Assembly (NCBI GenBank): GCA_964616275.1
Contig: CAZTUL010000015.1
Location: 1 to 37,697 of the forward strand
Source: CAYZJV01 sp964616275
GTDB taxonomy: Bacteria; Spirochaetota; Spirochaetia; Sphaerochaetales; Sphaerochaetaceae
DNA length: 37,697 nucleotides
Direction of reading: 5' to 3'
Positions 16,495 through 25,088 of the stretch are shown here, piece by piece. The notes under the pieces are model-generated. The model did not search any database and was not told where the DNA came from. It was given only the letters and a program-made list of their open reading frames with translations. The position numbers and the translations under genes are program-made. Each line of letters starts with the position of its first letter. The first letter of the stretch is position 1.

Positions 16495-17895
16495 ATGATA
16501 CAGGAACAGCGAATAAACTCGGGCATAATGGCTTCGTACGGTGTGGGAAAGTTTCTAGCAGAATTCCTTACTGGAGCTTTTGGGGCTATCGTATTTAAGT
16601 TTTACGAAACGGAGATTGGGCTATCAGCAGGATATGCAGCCATTGCCACCATTATCTATTCACTATGGAATGCTATTAATGATCCGGTAATAGGATTCGT
16701 AACAAACCGGAGAGCTCCCTTCTCTCACATCTTCGGCAGACGATTCCCGTGGATTATCATTGGACTGTTACTTAGTGCACTCTTTTTTGTGCTCATATTT
16801 GCAGTACCTGAATCGTGGCAGGCAAACGCTGCAACACAGCCACTTCCAGTCTTTCTGTGGATGGTAATCACAATATGTCTGTTCGATGGGTGCTACTCAC
16901 TTTGGGAAGTAAATTATCAGTCGGTCTACCCCGATAAATTCCGTACTCAGGCAATACGAACCAAAGCAGCCGCAATCAGTACCGCTGTAGGAGTCCTCGG
17001 TGTAGCAGCTGGATTTGTAATCCCTCCACTGTTTTTCTCGTATGGCGATGTTGGAAGTTACCTTACAAGCGGGTGGGCAGTTGCAGCCTTTACCGTGGGA
17101 GGAATCCTTCTCATCGTTCCCGGCATACACGAAACAAAGGAGATGATTGCTCGATTTATTAAGCACCAGCACCAATCGGAGCAGGAACCGAGTAGGGAAC
17201 ATGCCTTCTTTCCCTCCATGGCTCGAGCTCTTAGGCATCGGGACCTGCTAGCATTTATTCTCCTGCTGTTTCTCTACCAATCGGGAGCTATGTGCATGAC
17301 AAGTTCAGTCCATTATGTTGGTGATTACATCCTGAACGTACCAAGTAGTGGAACCACCATAATTTTCGCCGGCATGCTTATAGGAACACTGATTTCCATT
17401 CCAGGCTGGGCATGGGTAGCTCGACGACTGCAGAATAATCAACGCATGCTGCTCATTACCGCATTGGTTATGGCTGTATTTTCATTTCCTATGACCTTTA
17501 TAAAAACGAGTATAGGATTTACCCTGTGGATGGCCCTCTGGGGCTTAGGTTTTGGGGGCTTTTGGACCTTTATGGGTCCAGCTATGGCCGATATTGTTGA
17601 CGCCATTGTTGTTTCTGATAAACGAAGGGACGACGGCGTACTCATGGGAATCCGCGCTTTCTTCATGCGGTTCTCCTATGCAAGCCAGGCGGTGGTCTTC
17701 TGGCTTGTTCATAAGATGACCAATTTCAGTGCCGATCCCACCTCCAATGCAGCAAAATTTGGAATCAGCCTGCACATGGCAGCTATCCCCTCTCTATTCT
17801 TTCTTCTCGGAGCTTTAGTATTTTTCCGCATGAATACACTTACCCCACAAAAGATTGAGGAAAACAAGCGGACATTAGCCACGCTGGACATCTGA
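16495..17895 (+). CDS. GPH-family (MFS) cation:sugar symporter
   Basis: 466 residues with about 12 hydrophobic segments, inner membrane. The glycoside-pentoside-hexuronide:cation symporter type is indicated by SLWNAINDPVIGFVTNR (the conserved ND-P motif of helix 2) and FGRRFPWIIIG in the following loop. Substrate is usually a sugar or uronide taken up with Na+ or H+; it cannot be told here. Start: ATG 16495 behind AAGGGAG with a 7-base spacer, in preference to an upstream in-frame GTG at 16465. It lies 71 bases after the XRE-cupin gene; that spacer contains the perfect 10-bp palindrome TGTCTAGACA (16429-16438), a possible extra operator. Followed by a hairpin terminator. Confidence 0.87.
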   Translation: MIQEQRINSGIMASYGVGKFLAEFLTGAFGAIVFKFYETEIGLSAGYAAIATIIYSLWNAINDPVIGFVTNRRAPFSHIFGRRFPWIIIGLLLSALFFVLIFAVPESWQANAATQPLPVFLWMVITICLFDGCYSLWEVNYQSVYPDKFRTQAIRTKAAAISTAVGVLGVAAGFVIPPLFFSYGDVGSYLTSGWAVAAFTVGGILLIVPGIHETKEMIARFIKHQHQSEQEPSREHAFFPSMARALRHRDLLAFILLLFLYQSGAMCMTSSVHYVGDYILNVPSSGTTIIFAGMLIGTLISIPGWAWVARRLQNNQRMLLITALVMAVFSFPMTFIKTSIGFTLWMALWGLGFGGFWTFMGPAMADIVDAIVVSDKRRDDGVLMGIRAFFMRFSYASQAVVFWLVHKMTNFSADPTSNAAKFGISLHMAAIPSLFFLLGALVFFRMNTLTPQKIEENKRTLATLDI

Positions 17896-17914
17896 TAGAA
17901 GAAATCGCTATACT
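17885..17914 (+). promoter_or_regulatory. Promoter candidate for prfA-prmC-rel
   Basis: TGGACA (17885-17890), 18 bp spacer, TATACT (17909-17914). The -35 overlaps the 3' end of the symporter gene and the expected start (about 17921) falls inside the terminator hairpin that follows. Confidence 0.5.
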
Positions 17915-17915
17915 T

Positions 17916-17941
17916 GGTTCCCACGGAACCTCACCTTTTTT
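17916..17941 (+). terminator. Rho-independent terminator after symporter gene
   Basis: GGTTCC (17916-17921), loop CAC, GGAACC (17925-17930), then TTTTTT at 17936-17941 after five intervening bases. The 6-bp stem and the displaced T run make it moderate rather than strong. Confidence 0.5.
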
Positions 17942-17988
17942 CCGTATCTACCAGCGAAATGAGGTGGTTGTCTGTAAGGAGAAAAGTA

Positions 17989-19056
17989 ATGATAGAGATC
18001 CTGCAAAAGTTTGAACCACAGTTCATTGAACTCGATAAACGCCTCGCTGATCCAGAGATTATGAAAGATCTTGACGAGTATCGTGCCATCATGCAGGAAC
18101 GATCTCATCTGGAACCTATCATTGAGACATTTCATAGACTTCGCTCCCTTGAAGAGGAGATTGCTGCAGCTGAAGAGATGATCAAAGAGGAAGATGATGA
18201 TGAGCTTGTTACGATGGCAAAGGAAGAAATCAACACGCTCAAAGAGGAACGGGATCAGCTGGAAGCACAGAGTAAAATGCTCCTTGTTCCACCAGACCCT
18301 ATGGAAGGCAAGAATATCATCATGGAAATACGGGCGGGAACCGGCGGAGACGAAGCTGCATTATTTGCAGCAGACTTATTTAGAATGTATACCCACTTTG
18401 CCGAGAGTAACCGGTGGAAAATTGAAATCATGAGTGCCAATGAAACCGGAATCGGAGGCTTTAAAGAGATTATCTTCTCCGTCTCCGGTAAAGATGTATA
18501 TGGAAACCTCCGTTGGGAAAGCGGTGTTCACCGCGTTCAGCGAGTTCCTGAAACCGAATCCGGAGGACGTATTCATACTTCCGCAGTCACAGTTGCTGTA
18601 CTCCCAGAAGCACAGGAGACCGATATTGAGATTCGTCAGGAGGATCTGAAAATTGATGTGATGCGCTCTGGCGGACCTGGTGGACAATCGGTAAACACAA
18701 CCGATAGTGCGGTACGCCTCACTCACCTTCCCACAGGTCTTGTGGTTATTTGTCAGGATGAGAAATCTCAGATAAAGAACAAGGCAAAAGCACTACGTGT
18801 GCTGCGATCACGCCTCTACGATATGGAAGAGGAGAAAAATGCCCGAGAACGAGCAGATAATAGAAAAAACCAAGTGGGGTCAGGAGATCGTTCTGAACGT
18901 ATACGTACCTATAATTTCCCACAGAACCGCTTGACCGATCATAGAATCAACCTCACCTTGTATAAATTAGAGCTCATCATGGCAGGACAGCTGGAAGAGG
19001 TGGTAGATGCTTTAAAGCTTGCCGCCGGAGAAGAGGCTCTTAAGGAGTTGCAATAA
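17989..19056 (+). CDS. prfA: Peptide chain release factor 1
   Basis: 355 residues. Recognises UAA/UAG in the ribosomal A site and triggers peptide release. Seen: the N-terminal coiled coil, IRAGTGGDEAALFAADL, the stop-codon-reading PxT motif as PET (187-189 in RVPETES, which marks RF1 rather than RF2), and the catalytic GGQ at 231-233 in RSGGPGGQSVN. The Gln is the expected methylation target of PrmC, encoded next. ATG 17989 has AAGGAG seven bases upstream; a longer frame to 17914 would start in the terminator region. First gene of prfA-prmC-rel; its stop shares one base with the prmC start (TAATG). Confidence 0.96.
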   Translation: MIEILQKFEPQFIELDKRLADPEIMKDLDEYRAIMQERSHLEPIIETFHRLRSLEEEIAAAEEMIKEEDDDELVTMAKEEINTLKEERDQLEAQSKMLLVPPDPMEGKNIIMEIRAGTGGDEAALFAADLFRMYTHFAESNRWKIEIMSANETGIGGFKEIIFSVSGKDVYGNLRWESGVHRVQRVPETESGGRIHTSAVTVAVLPEAQETDIEIRQEDLKIDVMRSGGPGGQSVNTTDSAVRLTHLPTGLVVICQDEKSQIKNKAKALRVLRSRLYDMEEEKNARERADNRKNQVGSGDRSERIRTYNFPQNRLTDHRINLTLYKLELIMAGQLEEVVDALKLAAGEEALKELQ

Positions 19057-19904
19057 TGCGTGTAAGGGAAGCTCTAGCAAGCGGCACACAGGCAATTCAG
19101 GCGCACCATGTTTCACAGACACCGCTTCTTGATGCCTCCCTTCTATTAAGCACTATTACCGGCCTTTCGCGCGAACAGCTTTACATAAAATCCGAGGTGC
19201 TTCTGAGCAGTGAAGCAGTACAACAGTACAACTACCTCGTGTCACAACGATGTGAGGCACAACCGGTTGCCTATCTTCTCGGCAAGCGTGAGTTCTATGG
19301 GAGGACTTTTATAGTAAGTCCACAGGTGCTCATTCCTCGCCCAGACACAGAAACATTAGTAGAACTCACTCTGGAGCACATACGTAAACTAACCTGCCCA
19401 ACGGTACTCGATCTCTGTACTGGTTCCGGATGTATCGGCATTTCGGTTGCTGCTGAAGCTTTACATGCCGAAGTCACACTTACAGACATTTCCCGTGAGG
19501 CACTGCAGATTGCTCAAGAGAATGCAGAGCACCTTCTTGAAAGGCCTGTACATCTCGTACAATCCAATCTTTTTTCTGCTCTCATCGACCAGAAATATTC
19601 CATTATTACCTCGAATCCACCCTACCTCACACCTGACTGGTATGAAGAAACAGAGAAGCAGGTAAAAGCTGAGCCAGCTCTTGCCCTTCTTGGTGGAGAC
19701 TCCGATGGACTTGCAATTATTCGAGACATCATAGCTCAAGCACCTCATCACTTATACCCTGAAGGGGTGCTCCTTATTGAGTGTGACTATCGTCAAGTGG
19801 AAGCGGTGCAAACACTTTTTAAAGAACATGGATTTTCTCAAGTCTCGTGCGAATATGATCTTGCACAACTACAGCGGGTCGTATGGGGAGTCTACAATGT
19901 ATGA
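19056..19904 (+). CDS. prmC: Release factor glutamine N5-methyltransferase
   Basis: 282 residues. SAM-dependent methyltransferase that modifies the GGQ glutamine of release factors. Seen: a helical N-terminal substrate domain, GKREFYGRTFIVSPQVLIPRP (conserved linker into the catalytic domain), SAM-binding loop VLDLCTGSGCIGIS, acidic DISREAL and the catalytic SNPPYLTP. It overlaps prfA by one base and its own stop lies 8 bases inside the rel start, so all three should be translationally coupled. Full length. Confidence 0.95.
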   Translation: MRVREALASGTQAIQAHHVSQTPLLDASLLLSTITGLSREQLYIKSEVLLSSEAVQQYNYLVSQRCEAQPVAYLLGKREFYGRTFIVSPQVLIPRPDTETLVELTLEHIRKLTCPTVLDLCTGSGCIGISVAAEALHAEVTLTDISREALQIAQENAEHLLERPVHLVQSNLFSALIDQKYSIITSNPPYLTPDWYEETEKQVKAEPALALLGGDSDGLAIIRDIIAQAPHHLYPEGVLLIECDYRQVEAVQTLFKEHGFSQVSCEYDLAQLQRVVWGVYNV

Positions 19905-21915
19905 GGAACTAACAAACCGATTCGTGCAAAAGGCCTTCCGATATACCAAGGCTGAGCAGAATCGCATTCGAGAAGCGGCTGTATTTGCCTGTGAAGCGCA
20001 CGGAAACCAGAAGAGACAGAGTGGGGAACCATATATTATCCACCCCTATGCAGTTGCAGAAATTCTCATGTCTATCCGCATGGATGTAGATACGGTGATT
20101 GCTGGGCTTCTCCACGATACCCTTGAAGATACACCAGTTACCTTTGAAGCATTAGTAGAACAGTTCGGACAGACTGTTGCAGACCTTGTAGAAGGTGAGA
20201 CGAAAATCAGCACCCTCAAGGCTAAGAATAAGAGCCAGCAGGAAGCCGAGACTATTCGCAAAATGTTCTTCGCTATGAGCAAGGATGTGCGGGTTATCAT
20301 CATAAAACTCGCCGACAAACTCCATAATATGAGAACTCTCAAACATCTATCGCCAGTTCGGGCGCGTGAAATTGCAAATGAGACTCTCGACATCTATGCC
20401 CCGCTTGCCGACAGGCTCGGTATGTCGTGGCTGAAAGGTGAACTGGAAGACCAGTCTTTAAAAATATTAAAACCGGATACATTCCAGTATATTGAAGAAT
20501 ACCTGTTATCGAAAAAAAGCGAACGGACTGCCTACCTCGGACGCATTGAAAAAATCCTCTACAGAGCATGTGGTGACCAGGGACTAGCTTCCGTTGAAGT
20601 ACAATCTCGTACCAAGCATACCTACGGCGTTTACATGAAAATGAAGAAACGGAAGAAAGAGCTTGAAGAGATTGGCGATATTCTCGGTGTTCGCATTATT
20701 TGCGATACTGTAAATGAATGTTACACCCTCTTGGGACTTGTACATAAACTCTGGCCGCCAATTGAAGGAAGGTTCAAAGATTACATTGCAATGCCGAAAG
20801 CAAATAACTATCAGAGCCTTCACACAACAGTCATGGCACTCGATGGTCGACTGCTCGAGGTGCAGATTCGTACACGGGAAATGCATGCAACAGCAGAATT
20901 TGGTGTTGCCGCTCACTGGGTCTACAAGGCAGAAAGTGGCGTTACCGAAGGAACCTGGATGCAGCGGGACAGCGAGCAGTTCACCCGAATCTTGCATAAA
21001 CTCAAATCCTGGAGCAACGAGATCGAGGAATCTGAGAGCTTCCTTGATGACATAAAGGGCGAATTACTCAAAGATACCATCTATGTATTCACTCCGCAGG
21101 GGCATATTGTTGAGCTTCCCGCGAACGCCACAGCTCTCGACTTCGCCTATCACATTCACACCGAAGTAGGAAATCGGACCACTGGAGCGAAGGCTGACGG
21201 TTCCATCATTCCCCTAAGCCAACCACTGAAGAACACCCAGGTAATTGAAATACTCACCAGTCCTAATGCCCACCCAAATATCAACTGGCTCCGATTAGCA
21301 CAAACAACCAATGCCCGGAAAAAAATCCGTTCATGGCTCAATAAAAATGATGACAGCCTGATTATTGATAAAAATATTATCGCAAAGAAGAAAATTGAAC
21401 CGGTACAGCCACAGCAACCGGAAGCAGCACCTCCTGTAGCTGAAGGCGAAATTGTCCGCACTGTTCTCGATGAGAGCCGACTCACCTTTAAAGTCGGTGA
21501 TGAGAAAAATCTCATGATTTCGCTTGCAAAATGCTGTAATCCCAGACGAGGCGATGCAATTATCGGGTATGTATCTCGGGGAAGAGGCATCATAGTCCAC
21601 CGAAAAGACTGTCACAATCTCAAAAACATGACCGAAATTGAGGAAAGAAGCATTGAGGTCGAGTGGGAAACCTCAGTTCCTAAGCTCACCCGAAGATTCA
21701 GAGTCATTAGCCGCATAACGCAGGATCTGTTTGCAGAAATTGAAGGTGCCATACGGAAATACAAGGGTCACCTGATTGAAGGACGTCTCGATGACGGCGA
21801 ACAGGACCGCCTTATCGGGTCCTTTACCATGGAAGTTGCAAATGAAGATGACTTCAAACGGGTAGTAAAGAGTATTAAAGCAATCCCATCTGTCATCTCT
21901 ATTGCACCGCTCTAA
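19897..21915 (+). CDS. rel: Bifunctional (p)ppGpp synthetase/hydrolase (Rel/SpoT type)
   Basis: 672 residues. Makes and degrades (p)ppGpp, the stringent-response alarmone. The hydrolase HD domain is intact (HPYAVAEIL, AGLLHDTLEDTP, KLADKLHNMRTL). The synthetase domain has GVRIICDTVNECY, EGRFKDYIAMPK (RxKD version found in bifunctional enzymes) and YQSLHTTV. TGS domain at about 390-450 (IYVFTPQGHIVELP), a Cys/His-containing segment (AKCCNPRRGDAIIGYV, VHRKDCHNL) and a C-terminal ACT domain. ATG 19897 follows GGGGAG; a frame extending to 19777 lies in prmC. Its stop is the CTAA shared with the pyrophosphatase gene. Co-transcription with prfA and prmC would tie termination and the starvation response together. 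Confidence 0.95.
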   Translation: MYEELTNRFVQKAFRYTKAEQNRIREAAVFACEAHGNQKRQSGEPYIIHPYAVAEILMSIRMDVDTVIAGLLHDTLEDTPVTFEALVEQFGQTVADLVEGETKISTLKAKNKSQQEAETIRKMFFAMSKDVRVIIIKLADKLHNMRTLKHLSPVRAREIANETLDIYAPLADRLGMSWLKGELEDQSLKILKPDTFQYIEEYLLSKKSERTAYLGRIEKILYRACGDQGLASVEVQSRTKHTYGVYMKMKKRKKELEEIGDILGVRIICDTVNECYTLLGLVHKLWPPIEGRFKDYIAMPKANNYQSLHTTVMALDGRLLEVQIRTREMHATAEFGVAAHWVYKAESGVTEGTWMQRDSEQFTRILHKLKSWSNEIEESESFLDDIKGELLKDTIYVFTPQGHIVELPANATALDFAYHIHTEVGNRTTGAKADGSIIPLSQPLKNTQVIEILTSPNAHPNINWLRLAQTTNARKKIRSWLNKNDDSLIIDKNIIAKKKIEPVQPQQPEAAPPVAEGEIVRTVLDESRLTFKVGDEKNLMISLAKCCNPRRGDAIIGYVSRGRGIIVHRKDCHNLKNMTEIEERSIEVEWETSVPKLTRRFRVISRITQDLFAEIEGAIRKYKGHLIEGRLDDGEQDRLIGSFTMEVANEDDFKRVVKSIKAIPSVISIAPL

Positions 21916-23549
21916 TACCCCTCTTCCAACACACGAAGTATTTCTGGAAGCAGCTGCTTCTTTCGCGATAGGACTCCTTTAAGGATATATTTCCCGGCAG
22001 ACTCGTTCGGATACACCAGGGCCTTCTCTTTACGTGGGAATTCGGTGCAGAGCAGTACACTGTCTTCCTTGATAACATCGGTAACAAGGAGCATTGCCCA
22101 ATCAAGCCCATGGTCACGCCGTGTGGAATTCAACTGTTTTACATAGGCCTCTTTTACCTCATCGACCTGCTCCAACGTAGTTACCTCTACCTGTCCAATG
22201 CCGAACCTCACCGAGTTCTCTTCATATACCTTGAAGTCTCCCTCAACTACTTTCTTCGGATCTGCTTTCGTAAGGACCGAAGCTGCACTGAACAAATTTT
22301 CTCCAAATCGCTTTACATCTGAAACACCGGCAATTTTTGCAAGGGCCTCAACGGCAATCCGATCATGGTGAGTAGTGGTTGGACTCTTCAGTATTACCGT
22401 GTCCCCGATAATACCCGCCATGAGCATACGAGCTGTAAGCGGATCAATTGCAATACCCCAACGGAGATACTGATGATAGATAATGGTGCAGGTACTTCCA
22501 ACCGGTTCTGCTGCTATGAATATGGGTCGTTGAGTCTTTTCTGCATCCAATCGGTGGTGGTCGATAATTTCAAGAATATCGGCCTCCTCCAACCCCTCAA
22601 CACTCTGGTTCAATTCATTATGATCAACCATGATAACTTTACGCCGCGGGCGTTCAAGGAAACATCGTCTAGTTACAAATCCGACAAACCGCTGACCATC
22701 AAATACGGGCAATCCACGGAAATCAGATTCTGCGAGGAGACGCTTTGCATCATCAAACAAATCTTCCACAAGAACTCGGGGAGGTTCACCGGCAATTAAT
22801 CGTTTCACCGGAAGACTCATGCGAAGCAGCCGAATGGTTTCCGCTGTGTCTTCATACGATCTGTAGATAATTCCCTTATATGAAGAGATATCTACATCAA
22901 GGACCTCACCGTCTTCCAATCCAGTAAGAATGATAGCCGGAAATTGATTCTTTACGGCGAAATCGATGTGGTGTTTCCTGTTTCCGACTACCAAAAGTGG
23001 CAAATTTGGCAGGAGCGTATCGAGGCGTTTGCAATACACATCGAACTCCATCGCCCCTGTCATAATGTAGGCATCGAAGGATGAACAATCATTCTGCAGC
23101 ATGAACTCACCACGAATCACTTTGCTGAAATTACCCGGATAAAATCGGTAACTGGGACGGTCTTCAGCATTTTCTCTCAGAAAGTAGGCTGTAATCTCAT
23201 CGAGACTCAACAGCCCATGGTACGTATCTCCATCAATCAGCGGGACTACAGAAGAGTGATGCTCTCGCATCATAGTCACGAGGCTGTACACGGGATCTTG
23301 AGGGTGCAATGACCAGAAATCGGTAGTCATAACATCTCCTACCTTTGCCCGAACATCCCGCACAAATTGAGGTGGCGTAGCTCCAGCCTGTTCAAACTGG
23401 CTCTTTGTAGCATCGTTCATATGACCTACTCGAATAGGTACATACGTGTGTTCAGGATCTACACTGTTCTTTAACCGAGCGTAACACCATGCGGCACTTA
23501 CCGAGTCAAGATCGGGATTACGGTGTCCAGTAACATAGATTTCTTCCAT
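21912..23549 (-). CDS. Family II inorganic pyrophosphatase with CBS-DRTGG-CBS insert
   Basis: 545 residues. Mn/Co-dependent DHH-family pyrophosphatase that hydrolyses PPi. Seen: N-terminal metal motif VTGHRNPDLDSVSAAW, a first CBS unit (about 65-120, DVMTTDFWSL..VVPLIDG), a DRTGG-type region (about 135-240), a second CBS unit (about 250-305, LLAESDFRGLPVFDG), then MVDHNE and IIDHHRLD (DHH), PVGSTCTI, and a DHHA2 domain with GQVEVT and the C-terminal GVLSRKKQLLPEI. CBS-PPases are regulated by adenine nucleotides, and DRTGG-containing ones also by diadenosine polyphosphates, as known for the family. ATG 23549 follows GGGGG; an extension to 23591 is possible but lacks support. Converges on rel, whose synthetase generates nucleotide pools linked to PPi turnover. 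Confidence 0.94.
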   Translation of the reverse strand: MEEIYVTGHRNPDLDSVSAAWCYARLKNSVDPEHTYVPIRVGHMNDATKSQFEQAGATPPQFVRDVRAKVGDVMTTDFWSLHPQDPVYSLVTMMREHHSSVVPLIDGDTYHGLLSLDEITAYFLRENAEDRPSYRFYPGNFSKVIRGEFMLQNDCSSFDAYIMTGAMEFDVYCKRLDTLLPNLPLLVVGNRKHHIDFAVKNQFPAIILTGLEDGEVLDVDISSYKGIIYRSYEDTAETIRLLRMSLPVKRLIAGEPPRVLVEDLFDDAKRLLAESDFRGLPVFDGQRFVGFVTRRCFLERPRRKVIMVDHNELNQSVEGLEEADILEIIDHHRLDAEKTQRPIFIAAEPVGSTCTIIYHQYLRWGIAIDPLTARMLMAGIIGDTVILKSPTTTHHDRIAVEALAKIAGVSDVKRFGENLFSAASVLTKADPKKVVEGDFKVYEENSVRFGIGQVEVTTLEQVDEVKEAYVKQLNSTRRDHGLDWAMLLVTDVIKEDSVLLCTEFPRKEKALVYPNESAGKYILKGVLSRKKQLLPEILRVLEEGY

Positions 23550-23619
23550 ATACGCCCCCTGAATCAATCCTAGCCAAAGAAGCAGGTTCACGCAACTACT
23601 AAAAAGTACTAAAGCAAGG

Positions 23620-24264
23620 CTAAATTACAAAGATTCTGAGCAGAAGAAAAAATACAGCCTGCACACCCACGATGAGGGAGGGAACTGGGCTTGTCTCTTT
23701 TAATTTCATAGCCTCATACATACGGGCAAACAGAAAGGCAATCACAAACCAGGCAATATAGTTCTGTATCGGAATATCGCCCCCTGCCCAAGTCCAATAA
23801 TCGAGGGCAATGGCTACCGGTTCCATGATCCAGTCAAACGCTACGGTAATGGCTGCTGTTGCAAGTGGGACTAAAAGGGGATGGGAAGTTACCCGTTTTA
23901 CGAGAGCTAGAGCACCCATAATAATGAGTGTCCAATTTATACCTATGAGAACAGGGACACCGAAAATTGAGAGTCCTAAGGTACTTCCATATACATAGCT
24001 GCCAAAGATCAATCCAGTTGCAACACCTAGGATTTCTAGACTGAGGGTACAGAGGAAAGTGATTGCTGCCCATAAAAGCAGTCGGCTATTTCGTGCAAGA
24101 ACATCGGGAAGGAATCCAATAACGGCAGTACCAAATATGGTATACGGAGTGAGCGTGAGCATAAGCGGATAGGTTGCATCGATTGCATGAGAAACAAATC
24201 CCACCGCATAAAAGATAGGCAGGAGGAGAAACACCCATTTTTGAATCAGTTTTATCTGTTGCAT
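23620..24264 (-). CDS. cruF: CruF-like carotenoid 1',2'-hydratase
   Basis: 214 residues, about six or seven membrane helices, Caroten_synth (DUF422) family. CruF adds water across the terminal 1',2' double bond of an open (psi) carotenoid end, producing a 1'-hydroxy group. Seen: SLEILGVATGLIFGSYVYG, VPVLIGINWTLIIMGA and the signature FDWIMEPVAIALDYWTWAGG. Last gene of the crtI-crtB-cruF operon: its ATG lies 13 bases inside crtB, with AGGAG ten bases upstream. In combination with CrtD and a monocyclase in the neighbouring operon it should act on gamma-carotene. It is shorter than many members (230-300), losing only end segments. Confidence 0.85.
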   Translation of the reverse strand: MQQIKLIQKWVFLLLPIFYAVGFVSHAIDATYPLMLTLTPYTIFGTAVIGFLPDVLARNSRLLLWAAITFLCTLSLEILGVATGLIFGSYVYGSTLGLSIFGVPVLIGINWTLIIMGALALVKRVTSHPLLVPLATAAITVAFDWIMEPVAIALDYWTWAGGDIPIQNYIAWFVIAFLFARMYEAMKLKETSPVPSLIVGVQAVFFLLLRIFVI

Positions 24265-25088
24265 CTGAATGCTACTCCTATAAGATGTGCTAAACCTTTT
24301 CGAATAATTTGACTTTTGCTCGGTTTTAATCGCTTTCTAAAGACGATAGTAGGATCTTGTGCTATCTTCTGTGCTGTCCAGCAGTACATATCGGCCGCGG
24401 TCATAATAGGAATGCGATATCGCCGAGGAATATACCGATATCCTGAAGCAGCTTGCCTCTGCCATGTCTGATACCGCTCAACTTCAGTCCGAATAAAACG
24501 TGCAAACTCATCAGGATGTTTAATCGCCTCAGCCTCGGAAAGGCTTGTCAGCGATGTTCCAGTAAGGGGTAAATAGCGCCTTCCCAAGCCATTATCCTCT
24601 TGAATATCCCGAAGAAAATTGATGTACTGTATTGCCCGCCCGAGCATCGATGCAGCAGCAAAACTTTTCTCTGGGAGATTCATGATACGTGCCATGAAAA
24701 GTCCAATAACTTCTGCAGAACCATAAATGTACTCGAGCGTTTCATCCAATGTCTCACAGGTGGATTTAACGAGATCATGCTGCATGGAATCGAGAAACGC
24801 TTCGGTCCACTTCGGGTCGAAGTTTTTTCGCTGCTGCAGATCGAGAAAAGCATCAATAATATGATCTCCAGTCGGCTTCCCCGATGCAAATCCCTCTTCG
24901 TACCGGGCTCTGAAGGCAGAAAAATTCTGTGGGTCTACCGGCTGATCATCTACCAAGTTGTCGGCAACGCGTACAAACCCATAGAGTATGTAGACATCAT
25001 CCCGGACTTTCTTGGGGAAGAACCGGGAACTGAAATAATAGGTCTTACTTCCTGTGCGAAATATTTGTTCGTGCTGCTCATGAACCAT
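24252..25088 (-). CDS. crtB: Phytoene synthase
   Basis: 278 residues. Condenses two geranylgeranyl diphosphates to phytoene, the first committed step of C40 carotenoids. Both Asp-rich Mg-diphosphate motifs are present: VADNLVDD (D43-D47) and NFLRDIQED, preceded by RAIQYI. Other family features: SSRFFPKKVRDDVYILYGF at the N-terminus and GRRYLPL. ATG 25088 lies 11 bases inside the end of crtI, and its own end overlaps cruF by 13 bases, so the three are translationally coupled. A squalene synthase function is unlikely because of the desaturase neighbours and the short C-terminus without a membrane anchor. Confidence 0.94.
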   Translation of the reverse strand: MVHEQHEQIFRTGSKTYYFSSRFFPKKVRDDVYILYGFVRVADNLVDDQPVDPQNFSAFRARYEEGFASGKPTGDHIIDAFLDLQQRKNFDPKWTEAFLDSMQHDLVKSTCETLDETLEYIYGSAEVIGLFMARIMNLPEKSFAAASMLGRAIQYINFLRDIQEDNGLGRRYLPLTGTSLTSLSEAEAIKHPDEFARFIRTEVERYQTWQRQAASGYRYIPRRYRIPIMTAADMYCWTAQKIAQDPTIVFRKRLKPSKSQIIRKGLAHLIGVAFRCNR

